This document shows, in pieces, positions 36,371-48,065 of a stretch of 64,000 bases of DNA (the stretch's first letter is position 1; the number at the start of each line of letters is the position of its first letter). Made by a program: the position numbers and the translations under genes. The stretch is from Apoda limacodes. Taxonomy: Eukaryota > Arthropoda > Insecta > Lepidoptera > Limacodidae. A model generated the notes under the pieces. The model was not told the DNA's origin, did no database searches, and saw only the letters and a program-made list of their open reading frames with translations. Where the stretch lies: positions 20,244,501 to 20,308,500 of the forward strand of contig OX291557.1 in assembly GCA_946406115.1 (NCBI GenBank), read 5' to 3'.

Positions 36371-36625
36371 GGGTGCGTTCCAAATCGCAACCAGGAAGTT
36401 AAAAAAGTGGTTTTGGGACGCCCGGAGTAGAGTAATTTTCCATCTGTCAAGTTGAATTCTTTACACTGCCATAGAATGTCAAGTTGAATTCTTTACACTG
36501 CCATAGAAAAGGTTGAAATTCACTCCTGTCAGTGTAAAAATTAACTGTTAAACACTTGTTCCAGAACGGGTTGATTTTTCAACTTTACCGTGCGATTATT
36601 ACTCGGCGTGATTTGGAACATAGCC
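36371..36625. mobile_element. 255-bp MITE with TAA target duplication (PIF/Harbinger-like)
   Basis: Ends GGGTGCGTTCCAAATCGC and GTGATTTGGAACATAGCC are imperfect inverted repeats flanked by TAA (36368-36370 and 36626-36628). A TWA target site and GGG-rich ends fit PIF/Harbinger. It holds a 32-bp tandem duplication at 36445-36508. About 0.5 kb upstream of PTCD1. Confidence 0.65.
36445..36508. repeat. 2 x 32-bp tandem repeat inside the 255-bp MITE
   Basis: Unit tgtcaagttgaattctttac plus actgccatagaa, two copies with no difference seen. Confidence 0.85.
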
Positions 36626-36684
36626 TAAAATAATAGGTACATAATCAATTCACAAAAAGACATAGATTAAAATAACAAAAGAAA

Positions 36685-36880
36685 AACTGGTTGCCTGTAA
36701 AGTCGGTATACGGGCGAAAGTTTTACGTGACAATGATTTTATGTCTGTCTCTCTCGCTCTTAGGCGGGCGCGTGCCTCTCACTCGCTCTCATTGTGAGCG
36801 CATAACGTGAGCGGAGCGTAACGCAGTTTCTTGAAGTGTCACCCGGCAAACCAATTTATAAGACGTTGTCACGTCAAAAA
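36685..36880 (+). repeat. ~200-bp unit, copy 1 (left inverted copy)
   Basis: Starts aactggttgcctgtaaagtc and ends ttgtcacgtcaaaa. Contains gtctgtctctctcgctctta and the mirror-like tctcactcgctctcattgtg. Appears identical to 37633-37828 (inverted) and to 47637-47837 (direct). Confidence 0.9.
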
Positions 36881-37280
36881 TAAAATTCTAAGATAAAACG
36901 TCAACAATTAAAAATAAACGTATACAGAGAATTAATATTCAGTCAAAGATTTAAAAATGTCAACATGAAAATAAAAATTAATAGTCAATGAAAATGTCAA
37001 ATAAATACAATAAAATGTCAAACAAATATTAAAAATATCAAACGTGTTCACTGTATGCTTGACATAACACAGTAATTAAGCCAGTAGAAGCTCTTTTAGC
37101 CGGCGACCGAATTTCCGAGAGTTCGTTTTTTAGGTCAGGTGCTCATAATAAGCTGGATTTTTATCCAGCAGCGCCAGCCATCATGGCACACATTGTAGAC
37201 GCCCTGTTTGACGAGTCACTCTGCTTGGAACACTGATACGTTTACAGGTATTTATGTTGCATCGAGTGTACATTATAATA

Positions 37281-37620
37281 TCAAACACATATTGAGAGTA
37301 ATGTGTCATTATTACATATTTTTAAATAGTTTTCTACATGAATGGCGAGGTTTACACCTGCCATTGTGCGAAGAGCTCTATTTTGTATAATAAACAGTAG
37401 ATTGGAGTCTGTCGAGGTGCCCCATAGAATAATGCCATATGACAGAAGGGAGTGAAAGTAGGCAATATATATTTGTAGTAGTGCAACGTCAGACACGAGT
37501 GGTTTTAGCATTTGTAGTGCAAATACTGCACTACTCAACTTTTCACACAACGTATACACATGGTATTTCTAGTTTAGTCTAGTGTCTATGGTAAATCCGA
37601 GAAATCCACAGGACCCTCAA
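37281..37620 (-). pseudogene. LINE reverse-transcriptase C-terminal fragment between the inverted 200-bp units
   Basis: Minus strand reads CEKLSSAVFALQMLKPLVSD then YIAYFHSLLSYGIILWGTST, the segment after the RT palm in CR1/Jockey-superfamily ORF2. Upstream an imperfect FLGFTID-like stretch is visible. No YADD block. It lies wholly inside the pair of inverted units. Confidence 0.65.
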
Positions 37621-37632
37621 CTTGAGTACAGA

Positions 37633-37828
37633 TTTTGACGTGACAACGTCTTATAAATTGGTTTGCCGGGTGACACTTCAAGAAACTGCGTTACGCTCCG
37701 CTCACGTTATGCGCTCACAATGAGAGCGAGTGAGAGGCACGCGCCCGCCTAAGAGCGAGAGAGACAGACATAAAATCATTGTCACGTAAAACTTTCGCCC
37801 GTATACCGACTTTACAGGCAACCAGTTT
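37633..37828 (-). repeat. ~200-bp unit, copy 2 (inverted)
   Basis: Reverse complement of 36685-36880 with no difference seen by eye. Followed by a T run and an (AT)n microsatellite at 37845-37876. Confidence 0.9.
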
Positions 37829-37838
37829 TTTTTTTTTT

Positions 37839-37844
<6 letters not shown>

Positions 37845-37876
<32 letters not shown>
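37845..37876. repeat. (AT)n microsatellite
   Basis: About 15 uninterrupted AT dinucleotides directly beside the inverted 200-bp unit. Confidence 0.9.
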
Positions 37877-37878
<2 letters not shown>

Positions 37879-38085
37879 ATACATACTAACTCGACTGTTG
37901 TGACTGTCAAAATGACAGATGTTTATTGTGTTATTTCGATTACAAATTTTCTTATAGATTTCTGTGTGAATTTCAGAGTTAATTATAGAAATAAGGAAAG
38001 TGCTACATAGTTCGTGCATGTAAAATAGGTCATGGCATCAAATTCACAGGTTTGGCCTAATTTTACTCATTTGAATATTTCATGT

Positions 38086-38524
38086 GTTTTTTTGATAAAT
38101 AAAGCTTTTTACTGTATAATATCACGTTTAACACGCTTCTTTCAACTTTTACAATGTTGCACAATCCTTAGATGTATTAAGACATAGAAATAGACATTTC
38201 AATTACCTCTAGCCTTTTAGTTTTCATAATATTTATATATAAAATTTTGTTATGAAAATTGATTCGGGTTACCAAAAGTTAAAGGTAAATCATGACCTAC
38301 ATAATTTTTTAATGTTTAGAAACTCGTTGACTAATTTGACGAGAATGGATTTATTTACTGATTATATATACTATTTTCACAAGACCTTATTCTGAAATAT
38401 TATGGAAACTAAAACACTGGTGACCAATTAAAAGACATCTAAGGATTCTGCAATATAGTAAAAGTTTAAAGGAACGTGTTAAGCGTGATATTTTACAGTT
38501 AAAAGCTTTATTTGTCAAAAAAAC
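38086..38524. mobile_element. ~440-bp MITE with ~95-bp imperfect TIRs
   Basis: Left ttttttgataaataaagctt...tatcacgtttaacacgcttc...ccttagatgt pairs with the reverse complement of the right end (...gacaaataaagctt, tatcacgcttaacacgttcc, ccttagatgt) at roughly 85% identity. No ORF, no clear target duplication. Confidence 0.7.
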
Positions 38525-38638
38525 GAATTTAAGAAAGATACAAAGCCAGGTAAAACGCCAGCGCGTGCAAGAGAGATAACCAGATATTACGTACTATCCC
38601 CTGGATTTCGTTATTGCGAGGTATTGCGCGCCATATAT

Positions 38639-38934
38639 CACACTAATATTATAAAGGTGAAAGTTTGTGAGTGTGTTTGTAACTTCTTTACGCTGAAACG
38701 GCTGCACTACTTTAAATGAAATTTGGTATTGTGGTAGCCAACACCCTGGATTAACACATAGGCTATTTTTATTCTGAAAAATTCAAGAGTTCCTGCGGGA
38801 ATAACTATAACCGAGCTTAAACGAACGACAGCTATAGCTAAATATAACCGCAGCAAACTTCATTGGTATAATTCAGATGTTCCACGTCGGTAACCGAATT
38901 AAGGGCGGGCAGACCCGCTGGCAAAATCTAGTGT
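38639..38934. mobile_element. Helitron-like non-autonomous element
   Basis: Begins near acactaatattataaaggtg, runs through tttacgctgaaacggctgca and ends gggcgggcagacccgctgg...atctagt: a GC hairpin then CTAG, the usual Helitron/Helentron 3' structure. Related to 16340-16612. Confidence 0.65.
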
Positions 38935-39563
38935 TAGATAAATACGAAATGAGGCGCAAAGTTTTAATTAATAGTAACAAAGGCAAATAACGATTAGGAA
39001 ACAAGATTTTATGTAGTTGATTTTCCCTAGGGTAAGCTGGGCTTTCGAGCTTGTATAAACATACTGCCACTGACTAGCATAAATGATTTTGCATTTGACT
39101 TCTTTAGACAGTTATGCGTTGATTTTTGTTGATGTGAACAAAATACAAATTTTATGTTTTCAATCATTATTCCATAAGACTGGCATTTGAATCGCTCCAT
39201 GTTAAAGGGCCATTTCTCCACATTTTGGCAAAAATGAGATAATAATGGCATTTTGTTAAGGAACACAGTATCCTTGTACTGACAATATTACATATCAAAC
39301 GGATGGTTGTCCAGGTAGTTAAGTGTCATCCAATATTGACCTTTTTTGAGTTCCATGTTAAAGAGACGTTTGTCCAGTACTAGCATCCCTTTAACATGAA
39401 ACGACGAAAATGCAATGAAGTTTTTGCGTCGTAAATAAATTGTTTTATGAATTGCAACACTGTGTAAAAGTCAAAAGACTAGAATCCAGTGTCACTCAAA
39501 ACTTAAAAAAACATTAAAGGATAATAAAAGCACGTGTTTGGCGCGCATCTTAAGCTCATCCCC

Positions 39564-40013
39564 TCGACCGACCTCGGCACGGTCAAAAAACTATTTAAGG
39601 CGGCCTTAGCACGTACTAACGGCCCCAGATGATGATCTCGCTATCCACATAGCGAAACTAGTCTCAGCGAGCTCCCCTAATAGGGCTTCCCCCCTAACAC
39701 GACCCAGACGTCCCTGGGTTCGTCAGCGAACGCACGGACCTACCTCATACACGATGTATCAAAGAGTGCCGGCGTGCTTCTCGCCCCAACCCACTCGCAA
39801 TCGCAACCGTTGGGGAATTCCCCTCCTGACGCTAACTCACCTTCGGGCTCGAGGCTCACGCTGGTCGAAGGGACGACCCAAGAGCGACGACCCAAGACGA
39901 GCCTTCCCCCGCAGGGAGTCCTTGAGCGGTGGGCGCTATGTGGGCTAAGACTACTTCAGTCTCGCCCCAAAAGCCGGGTGAAGCAGTAATGACTGCATCA
40001 GCCAACTGCATAG
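39564..40013 (+). repeat. GC-rich ~450-bp dispersed repeat, copy 2
   Basis: Same orientation and full length as 2982-3429, ending gccaactgcatag. Copy 2 has lost the long open frame seen in copy 1 through indels. Confidence 0.7.
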
Positions 40014-40751
40014 CATCTTAAGAAGGAGTGGTGTTTTTTCTGTTTAATTTTTCCTTCCATTCAATTAAACCTTCAATATAAGTATCATTGTAACTTAAAA
40101 GTTATGATAAAAGCTGCTAGTAGAATACGCAGAATTCTCTCAAAGCATTATTAATTTGCCAACTACAGAACGTGGCCATGATGACATCACAGATGATAAA
40201 TAAGTTATAGTTTTAGTTTTATCTATAAATTGACTGAATTTCGATTGTAAGAATTTCTTTAAAAATAAAACTTTATTTTAATTTTCTTTAGAATAATTTT
40301 AAACCCAATACCTTAGCAAAATATTCGTTCTATGTAAAAAGGCCTTAAGTCCACCACTTTTGGCCTGAGGTATTTATCATAAAATACGATATATCTATAT
40401 ACTTAATGAATTGAAAAGATAAATAAAAATATATACTAAATCCACATAGAATTAATAAATTACTTCCCATAGACATTTTTTATGAGGGAAACATTTTTTT
40501 GATTATCCTAAAATTCCATCCAATGGACTACGGGCACTTTAACATGGAGCGATTCATTTAGTCTACAAGGCTGAATCTAATATTGCTCCAATTTTATTAT
40601 CATATTTAGCAGCTAGCTAAAAGACTGTGTCAAATGTGTTTCATTATATATTTCAATACAACATAAATGAACACAATACATTGTTCTTTTGAGTAATTAT
40701 TATGTACATTTTAATTTTTTCATTATTTTCTTAATATCTATTATCAGACAT

Positions 40752-42130
40752 GAAATGAAATGAAATCTTTATTCACAATGTTGGATTTACAAAATCTCTT
40801 ATTGTCGTCTAAAAACAATTATTAAAAATAAAATACATTTATTAGAGGAAAAAAAAAGAAAAATACATATAACTTTAGTAAGCTCGTCTCGATACAATAA
40901 AATAAATTAATTACATAAAATTATGTAAAAAAAAAAACAAAAAATACGTCAACAAAATAAAATAAAAATTCTACACGGCTAAGAAATATAAGTTTCATCA
41001 TACTAAACATCTTTCTAAGTTTGACAATAATAAGATCAGTTGGCCCAGGCATTCTTATCATTAATGTATTCCGCTATGGTATAATATCCTTTTCTACAAA
41101 GTGTTCTTTTTATACAATTTTTAAATCTATTCTCAGGAATTTTATCGTAAAAACGTATGCAGTTGCCAGGGATTGACTTCTCTACTTTGGTTAATCTATG
41201 TTTGGGTAGAGCGAGCTTATCTTTGTGTCTTTTTACCTTTGTGCATTCACTCACTTTTGGAAAGGAATGAACATTCTACGTACATATTTTATATTTTCAT
41301 ATATATATATTGACATGCTACAGTGAGTATATTGCTTTTTTTGAATACATCTCTTAAAGATTGTCTCGAACTCATTTTATAAAGAGAACGAATTGCTCGT
41401 TTTTGTAAAACAAATATAGCACCTATATCCGCAGCTCTACCCCATAAAATAATGCCGGAAGACATTATACTATGAAAATAACTGAAGTATACTAGTTTTG
41501 CTGTAGCCTCATCTGTGAGCTGTCTAATCTGCTTGACTGCATATATGGCAGAACTCAGTTTCTTTGATAATTTAGTAATTTGGGAGCTCCACTGGAGTTT
41601 GTTATCTATAGTAACCCCTAGGAAGACTGTGTCATTAACTATATCTATACTATTATGACTAAAAACTATGCTAGCATCTGTAGGCTTTACATTAGGCAGT
41701 GTGAACTTTATACATTTTGTCTTATTGTTGTTTAATAAAAGGTTATTGCAAGTGAACCAATTTGTTACTTTACTCAGCTAACACTAACAGCTGTAATGTT
41801 ATCAACATTTTGGGAATGTCTTTCTGAGTTAAAATCAGAGATGTGTCATCTGCGTATAACACTATTTCACCCTCGTTTTCGATCATTTGAAGAAGATCAT
41901 TAATAAAAACTGAGAATAAAAATGGACCCAAGATTGAACCCTGAGGTACTCCAATGTTGACATACGATCCTGAAGACCTACTACCGTAAATATCCACTGT
42001 CTGCATTCTGTTGTGTAGATAGGATTCAATCATTTCCAAAGTTTTATCTCTAATACCGTAATGTTATAATTTTAACAGAAGCGTCGAGTGCTCTACACAA
42101 TCAAAATCTTTAGAAAGGTCACAAAATCAG
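40752..42130 (-). mobile_element. 5'-truncated LINE with reverse-transcriptase blocks
   Basis: Minus strand from 42121: DLSKDFDCVEHSTLLLKL, MIESYLHNRMQTVDIYGSRS, NIGVPQGSILGPFLFSVF then INDLL, VLYADDTSLIL (catalytic Asp pair intact), KKLSSAIYAVKQ near 41560, and a basic C-terminus at 41254-41036 (ENRFKNCIKRTLCRKGYYTI). Frameshifts and in-frame stops separate the blocks. The 3' end carries (TGAAA)-type short repeats (40751-40768), as in CR1-like LINEs. Confidence 0.75.
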
Positions 42131-42498
42131 GTCAGATATTTACGCAATAAGGATACTTCAAATGTTAACATATAATTTGTGATGAGTCTGTTCTAAAACT
42201 ACAGTTTTCTATTTATAAATGCCAAAAAAATAAAAAAAATGCTCATTAAAATCAAAACGAGCAACTTTTTTGAATAATGATTAAATATAAAATTGGTTCT
42301 TTTATATTCTTCACATCAAACTTGTAATTACCAAAACGATATGATTTTTTTCGAATGATTTCAACATTTGAAATTTTTTATCAAATTTGCCTCTCCCTAC
42401 TCTGTGACAGACGGACGGACTGACATGAGAGTGATCTCAGAAAGGTTCTGTTTTTCCTTTTATAGTACAGAACCCTAAAAATATAGAAAAACTATGTA

Positions 42499-45400
42499 CC
42501 TATCAATACACTCAAACCGATTTCAAGGTCAAAAATTGAGCCTGAAAAAAATACTCATAATGCGCTCTTTAGTGTCATCCATATATAAGCTTCTTGCTCC
42601 AAATACAGTCATATACAATATTAAATTAATTTTCTTAATTCGGAAACATTGGATTGATATTTCTAATCAAATATGGACGCCAACTCCGTCGGACCCAGTC
42701 AAGTTTGGTTCTCTTGTGTCAACATACACACCCTAACAACTCTACACGTTTTTGAACGGCATCGGGTTGGAACTCAGTTACATTTTGAACGGTTCGAGTC
42801 ATAACTCTACTCGACTCAGTCGGGTTTTGAACGGCCCCCACACCTAGTTGACACTAGTTGTATGGAAAGTAGTGCCATCTTATACTAAAACGAAGAGCCA
42901 TCAGCTACAAAGTACATCAAAAGTACGCTACTAGATACCGCTACTCTGTTAATGTCATAGAACCGTACGTCAGTTTTTAGTGTTGCCAAAAATTAAAACT
43001 TTCCACATTTTACATCAAAACCAAATCATGATTAGGATAATTATTCCTGACAGTGATGTATTGATGTATTTTAATATTAGATTAAAAATAATAACACCAT
43101 TTGTTTTGTCTTATATCTAACGATGTTACTAACAATTTATTTTTAATACTGATAAAAATAATAGCCGGGGTTGGTTGACAAGATGATTTTCTATTTTTTG
43201 ACAGTGTATTCACTGCTCTAAAATACCTCTCTAGTATTTTCAGTCAATACATTTAATGAGTATCAGAAGTGCCACCATATATAGTGCATTCATTTAAAGT
43301 CTTAAAATTATCGAACGCCTGCATAGAGAGCACACAACGCATTCAATGTGTTTAGTGCATATAAACAAAACATAGCTAGTAACATTATTAATATCGCTTT
43401 ACAGTTATTAAAATGTTAATCGAAGATCAAAAAACCGAATACATATTTGTTCAACGGACAATGCTTTTGCAATATAAAAGCCAACACCTACATACATGCT
43501 TGATATAAAACAGTAATATTGACCTCTTTCATACATTCAAATTAAATTTTTACTTATCTTTAAACTGCCAATCTATAAATTTATTTGATAAATATCAACC
43601 ATGAAATCCTCCAAAGTATTTGGTGTGCCTGGGTAATTCTCATCGCCACGATTCTCATCGTCACCTTCGTGGCAAATTTAAGTTTTTGCTTATTTGTACA
43701 ATTGCGTAAATAGCTTATAGCGCTTGTATAGCGAGTAAATTCATAAGTAAATTAGTGAGATTGAGAGTCTACTTTGGTTGATATAATATTTTGAAGTTCT
43801 TGATCCCACAAAAGTGACGCGATAAGCCACGAAAGTGACAAATAAACTTTAGAGCCATTATTTTTTCATAATTTAAGTGAGACTTAATGCTAATAAAATA
43901 ATTAAACAGGCAAATAGATGATATAAATAAACAAAATAGGCAATTATCAGTTTGGTCGGAGGTTCTTCATATAACTGATGTGTTATTGTCAATTTGAACT
44001 ACATAACTTTAGTAATAACTTTTCATGATAAAACATTATTAATGAAAATAGGTAATTTAGTGTGATTTTATTTACCAGTTAAGTACTTATTTTATTTTAT
44101 TTTATTTTTTTTATCTCTAAAATACCGTCTTTATACATGTGAAAATATAGTCACATAAGTGCTTACTATAAACTAAAAAGCTATATCTTAACTTATGGTG
44201 ACTGTGCGTAATTAAAGTAGTAAAGTACTTACTACTACTACTACTACTGCTGCAACTTGGCAAAATATTTGACAATCTGCTAGAGGTGTTGACGTGTCTA
44301 TTCTTGAAGACAAATTTAGGTTTCATTGCCTGATCAGTCTCTAAAAAGCGGATCATTGAAAATAGGAGAATTATTTTCGCAAATGGACAGAACGCCATGA
44401 AGGTGATGCCATGAAGGTATCGAAAATATGCCTTTTTTTATAAATTCTTGCAAACTTTACGTGTAACATTTTAAATTAAATACTACATAAATATTTCACA
44501 TTTTGGTTGCTTCGATTTGCTTACTTTGATTTCAATTGCTAAAATACAATTTACAAAAATGTTGTCCACGCAATTGATCGACACATCTATGAATAAATAG
44601 AAACTCACCAGATTTTGTTGTCACTGAACGATAAGCCGCTCGTCTTACTTCTACGATGCTGGAACACGCCAGACGTTCGACCGAATCTAACTCTGTGATT
44701 CGTTGCTGCTGTCGTGTTAAACAGCAAGCCTTTATTTGGGCAAATCTAAAGTTCCTAAAATCGTGTGACCGACGCATATTGTGTTTTCAATTCAAAATAT
44801 TGATCAAAAGATTTTTTTAGACTATTGTGTGTAAAGGATATTTAATTACGATGATTTCAGTATAAGTAACATACAAAAACACTGAAATTCATAATCGTTG
44901 TACTCGAAATAGACACAAACACTGATCCACACAAGGCTTAAGAAAATAGATAAATCATTTGAAGGACAATGTATCTGTTCCTACAATAAAATCCCTGCAG
45001 AATTATGTCAAATTTACTTTAAAAGTTAATTGATTTCATGGTTGATATTTATCAAATAAATTTATAGATTGGCAGTTTAAAGATAAGTAAAAATTTAATT
45101 TGAATGTATGAAAGAGGTCAATATTACTGTTTTATATCAAGCATGTATGTAGGTGTTGGCTTTTATATTGCAAAAGCATTGTCCGTTGAACAAATATGCA
45201 TTCGGTTTTTTGATCTTCGATTAACATTTTAATAACTGTAAAGCGATATTAATAATGTTACTAGCTATGTTTTGTTTATATGCACTAAACACATTGAATG
45301 CGTTGTGTGCTCTCTATGTAGGCGTTCGATAATTTTAAGACTTTAAATGAATGCACTATATATGGTGGCACTTCTGATACTCATTAAATGTATTGACTGA

Positions 45401-46076
45401 AAATACTAGAGAGGTATTTTAGAGCAGTGAATGCACTGTCAAAAAATAGAAAATCATCTTGTCAACCAACCCCGGCTATTATTTTTATCGGTATTAAAAA
45501 TAAATTGTTAGTAACATCGTTAGATATAAGACAAAACAAACGGTGTTATTATTTTTAATCTAATATTAAAATACATCAAAACATCACTGTCAGGAATAAT
45601 TATCCTAATCATGATTTGGTTTTGATGTAAAATGTGGAAAGTTTTAATTTTTTGGCAACACTAAAAACTGACGTACGGTTCTATGACATTAACAGAGTAG
45701 CGGTATCTAGTAGCGTACTTTTGATGTACTTTGTAGCTGATGGCTCTTCGTTTTAGTATAAGATGGCACTACTTTCCATACAACTAGTGTCAACTAGGTG
45801 TGGGGGCCGTTCAAAACCCGACTGAGTCGAGTAGAGTTAGGGCTCGAACCGTTCAAAATGTAACTGAGTTCCAACCCGATGCCGAAGGAGTTGGCGTCCA
45901 TATTTGATTAGAAATGTCAAGCTAATGTGTCCGAATTAAGAAAATTAATTTAATATTGTTTATGACTGTATTTGGAGCAAGAAGCTTATATATGTATGAC
46001 ACTAAAGAGCGCATTATGAGTATTTTTTTGAGGCTCAATTTTTTGACCTTGAAATCGGTTTGAGTGTATTGATAGG
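42499..46076. repeat. 3.6-kb inverted repeat: ~1.1-kb arms, 1.42-kb spacer
   Basis: Left arm 42499-43608, right arm 45032-46076, reverse complements with high identity by eye. Sampled matches: cctatcaatacactcaaacc / ggtttgagtgtattgatagg at the outer ends and ttgataaatatcaaccatga / tcatggttgatatttatcaa at the inner ends. The right arm lacks ~65 bp of the left (near 42690-42760). Both arms contain the ggggccgttcaaaac end of the element family at 2051-2881. No transposase ORF in arms or spacer. Confidence 0.9.
43609..45031. other. Spacer of the inverted repeat
   Basis: AT-rich, with a short (CTA)n/(TAC)n tract at 44231-44250. A minus-strand 81-codon frame at 44777-44532 (starting MRRSHDFRNFRFAQIKACCL) has balanced composition and basic residues, but I recognise no domain. 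It may be a chance frame. Confidence 0.45.
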
Positions 46077-46381
46077 GTGACCATTAGCTAAACTTAGCTG
46101 AGAATTATTGTTTTCAGAAATATTTTGCATCTGTTCCCTAAATCTGTGTATGCTTCTCAAGAAAAATTTGCAATATGGAAATCTACTTTAGAGTTGTCCT
46201 TGCAAACTAAAAGTGATTCTTATATATACAAATCTGTGGTAATCATTTCGATGACTGCTATCGTTCAATAAGTCAACGGCTTACAAGCAATGCTGTTCGT
46301 ACATTAAAGATCTGTAAGAACTTAGTTTTTTTATTTAATTTTACAAAATTTTGTTTAATAAATTTGGCTTAAATTCTAAAG

Positions 46382-46513
46382 CAGTAGTTCGCAAAGTCTC
46401 TGGGGGTCCACCTGGAGTTTTGGGAATATGGTAGAAATGTAGCTGCAGGGGATCCACCGGAACTAGCAAAATTTTGAAAGTGGTCTATGAGAAAAAAAGT
46501 CTGGGAACCTCTG
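46382..46513. mobile_element. 132-bp hAT-type MITE with 8-bp target duplication
   Basis: Ends CAGTAGTTCGCAAAGTCT and AGTCTGGGAACCTCTG are imperfect inverted repeats, flanked both sides by TTCTAAAG (46374-46381, 46514-46521). CAG...CTG ends with an 8-bp duplication are typical of hAT elements. Confidence 0.8.
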
Positions 46514-46623
46514 TTCTAAAGTAATTTACAAATACTAGTAAAGAGTGTGCATGCATGTGTGTTGTATGTAACTGGCCAGGTCACATGAGTGGCGGAGTGT
46601 GAAGAGAGGAGACTAACTTCAAT

Positions 46624-46745
46624 ATTTTTGCATACCACCAAGGTGGCCAACAAGCTTACGGCCCACCTGATACTAAGCGGTTACCGTAGCCTGTGGATGC
46701 TTGCAATACTAAGGGCATCACTCACGTGTTACCGACCTTTTACTG
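46624..46745 (-). mobile_element. LINE 3' end
   Basis: gcataccaccaaggtggcca, cttacggcccacctgata, atcactcacgtgttaccgac. A diverged tail of the 24108-27734 family. Confidence 0.7.
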
Positions 46746-46779
46746 AGGTGATTCAAAAATAACTTTTATACTTTTTTTT

Positions 46780-47640
46780 CAGACCACAAGCTGCTTCCTG
46801 ATGAATATAGAGAAACTGCAGAGTTATTATCATTGGTGGACAAATTATTTGATTCTATGAATGGCCACACTTATCGAGACTGTTACAAGCCTATAAAAGG
46901 ATGCTTGAAAATGAACTTACATCATAAAATGTGGCCAAAATGGCTACCAGTTCTACAATCTACAGTTTTAATAAGAAAGATGGCACACATGAAACTAAAT
47001 ATATCAAGGTCCCTTCCATAAAAAACTGGATTTGTAATGTTGATGTATACAGAGAGATGTGGGCTTATTTAAATAAAAACCAGCCTTTTTTGAACAAGAA
47101 ATTTAAATTAGGACCCCCTTGAAATTTTTTTTCTGCAATATTTGTAATGTTGGAATATGAAATATTTCATCTACATGTGATCAATTTGTAAAATCCTTTA
47201 AAACTTTGTTAATCAACAGTTTTACGTCCTATCACGCAGTTGGAGCTAACTGTGAAAATGATGCAAACCTACCTTTAAGATCAATGACATCTTAATTATC
47301 AGGGTGTGAACATCAAAAAAATGGGTCAGATATTTACTGCACAGAAAATTTGTGTCAATTATTGGAAACTGATGTAGATGTTGGACCCTAAGGAATACAT
47401 AGAGATGTCAAAAGTTATATAATTAAAAAAGCTAAAAGTAACTTTACAAAAATTGTCTTAAATACATTATGAAAATGCAAAACACTACACTTCCCATGTC
47501 AAATAGTTTTTCATTAGAACAAGATATTACAAAACGATCCCTAGTATACCCAAGTGATAATCTTCTTAATTTTATAAACGACTGTTTTAAAGTTATCCTG
47601 TCAGAACTTGCATCCAAGCTAACAAAATATAGGCGAAAAA
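46780..47640 (+). pseudogene. P-element/THAP9-like transposase remnant
   Basis: Frames in order: DEYRETAELLSLVDKLFDSM (46798), a frameshift within TSSTIYSFNKKDG, YIKVPSIKNWICNVDVYREM to FKLGPP*, then SYHAVGANCENDANLPLRSM near 47225-47275, and KRSLVYPSDNLLNFINDC near 47530. These match the late part of P-element-superfamily transposases (REEAxFxxLFNxLFD, SHxxGANCE, GxLxYPSD). Stops and frameshifts mean no function. The copy breaks at 47637 where a ~200-bp unit starts. Confidence 0.65.
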
Positions 47641-47837
47641 ACTGGTTGCCTGTAAAGTCGGTATACGGGCGAAAGTTTTACGTGACAATGATTTTATGTC
47701 TGTCTCTCTCGCTCTTAGGCGGGCGCGTGCCTCTCACTCGCTCTCATTGTGAGCGCATAACGTGAGCGGAGCGTAACGCAGTTTCTTGAAGTGTCACCCG
47801 GCAAACCAATTTATAAGACGTTGTCACGTCAAAAATA
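47637..47837 (+). repeat. ~200-bp unit, copy 3 (solo, direct)
   Basis: Same sequence as 36685-36880 from aactggttgcctgtaaagtc to ttgtcacgtcaaaa with no difference seen. It stands alone, inserted at the end of the P-element-like remnant. Confidence 0.9.
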
Positions 47838-48065
47838 TATAACAGAATAATCATATTTTCTGAAAGCAATTTTTTAAGCTGCGATAGTCATAAAGAAAAA
47901 CTAAAAATATTTGATTAGTTCAGCTATAAAACTTAATATTAACAGTTGGTGTACAACAAACACTGTAAAATTACATGCAGCTCAGTATTTTGTAAAAAAG
48001 TGGTCTGTGGGAAATAAAGATATGTATAGAATCGTTTTTATTTATATAAATATAAATAGTCGAGT

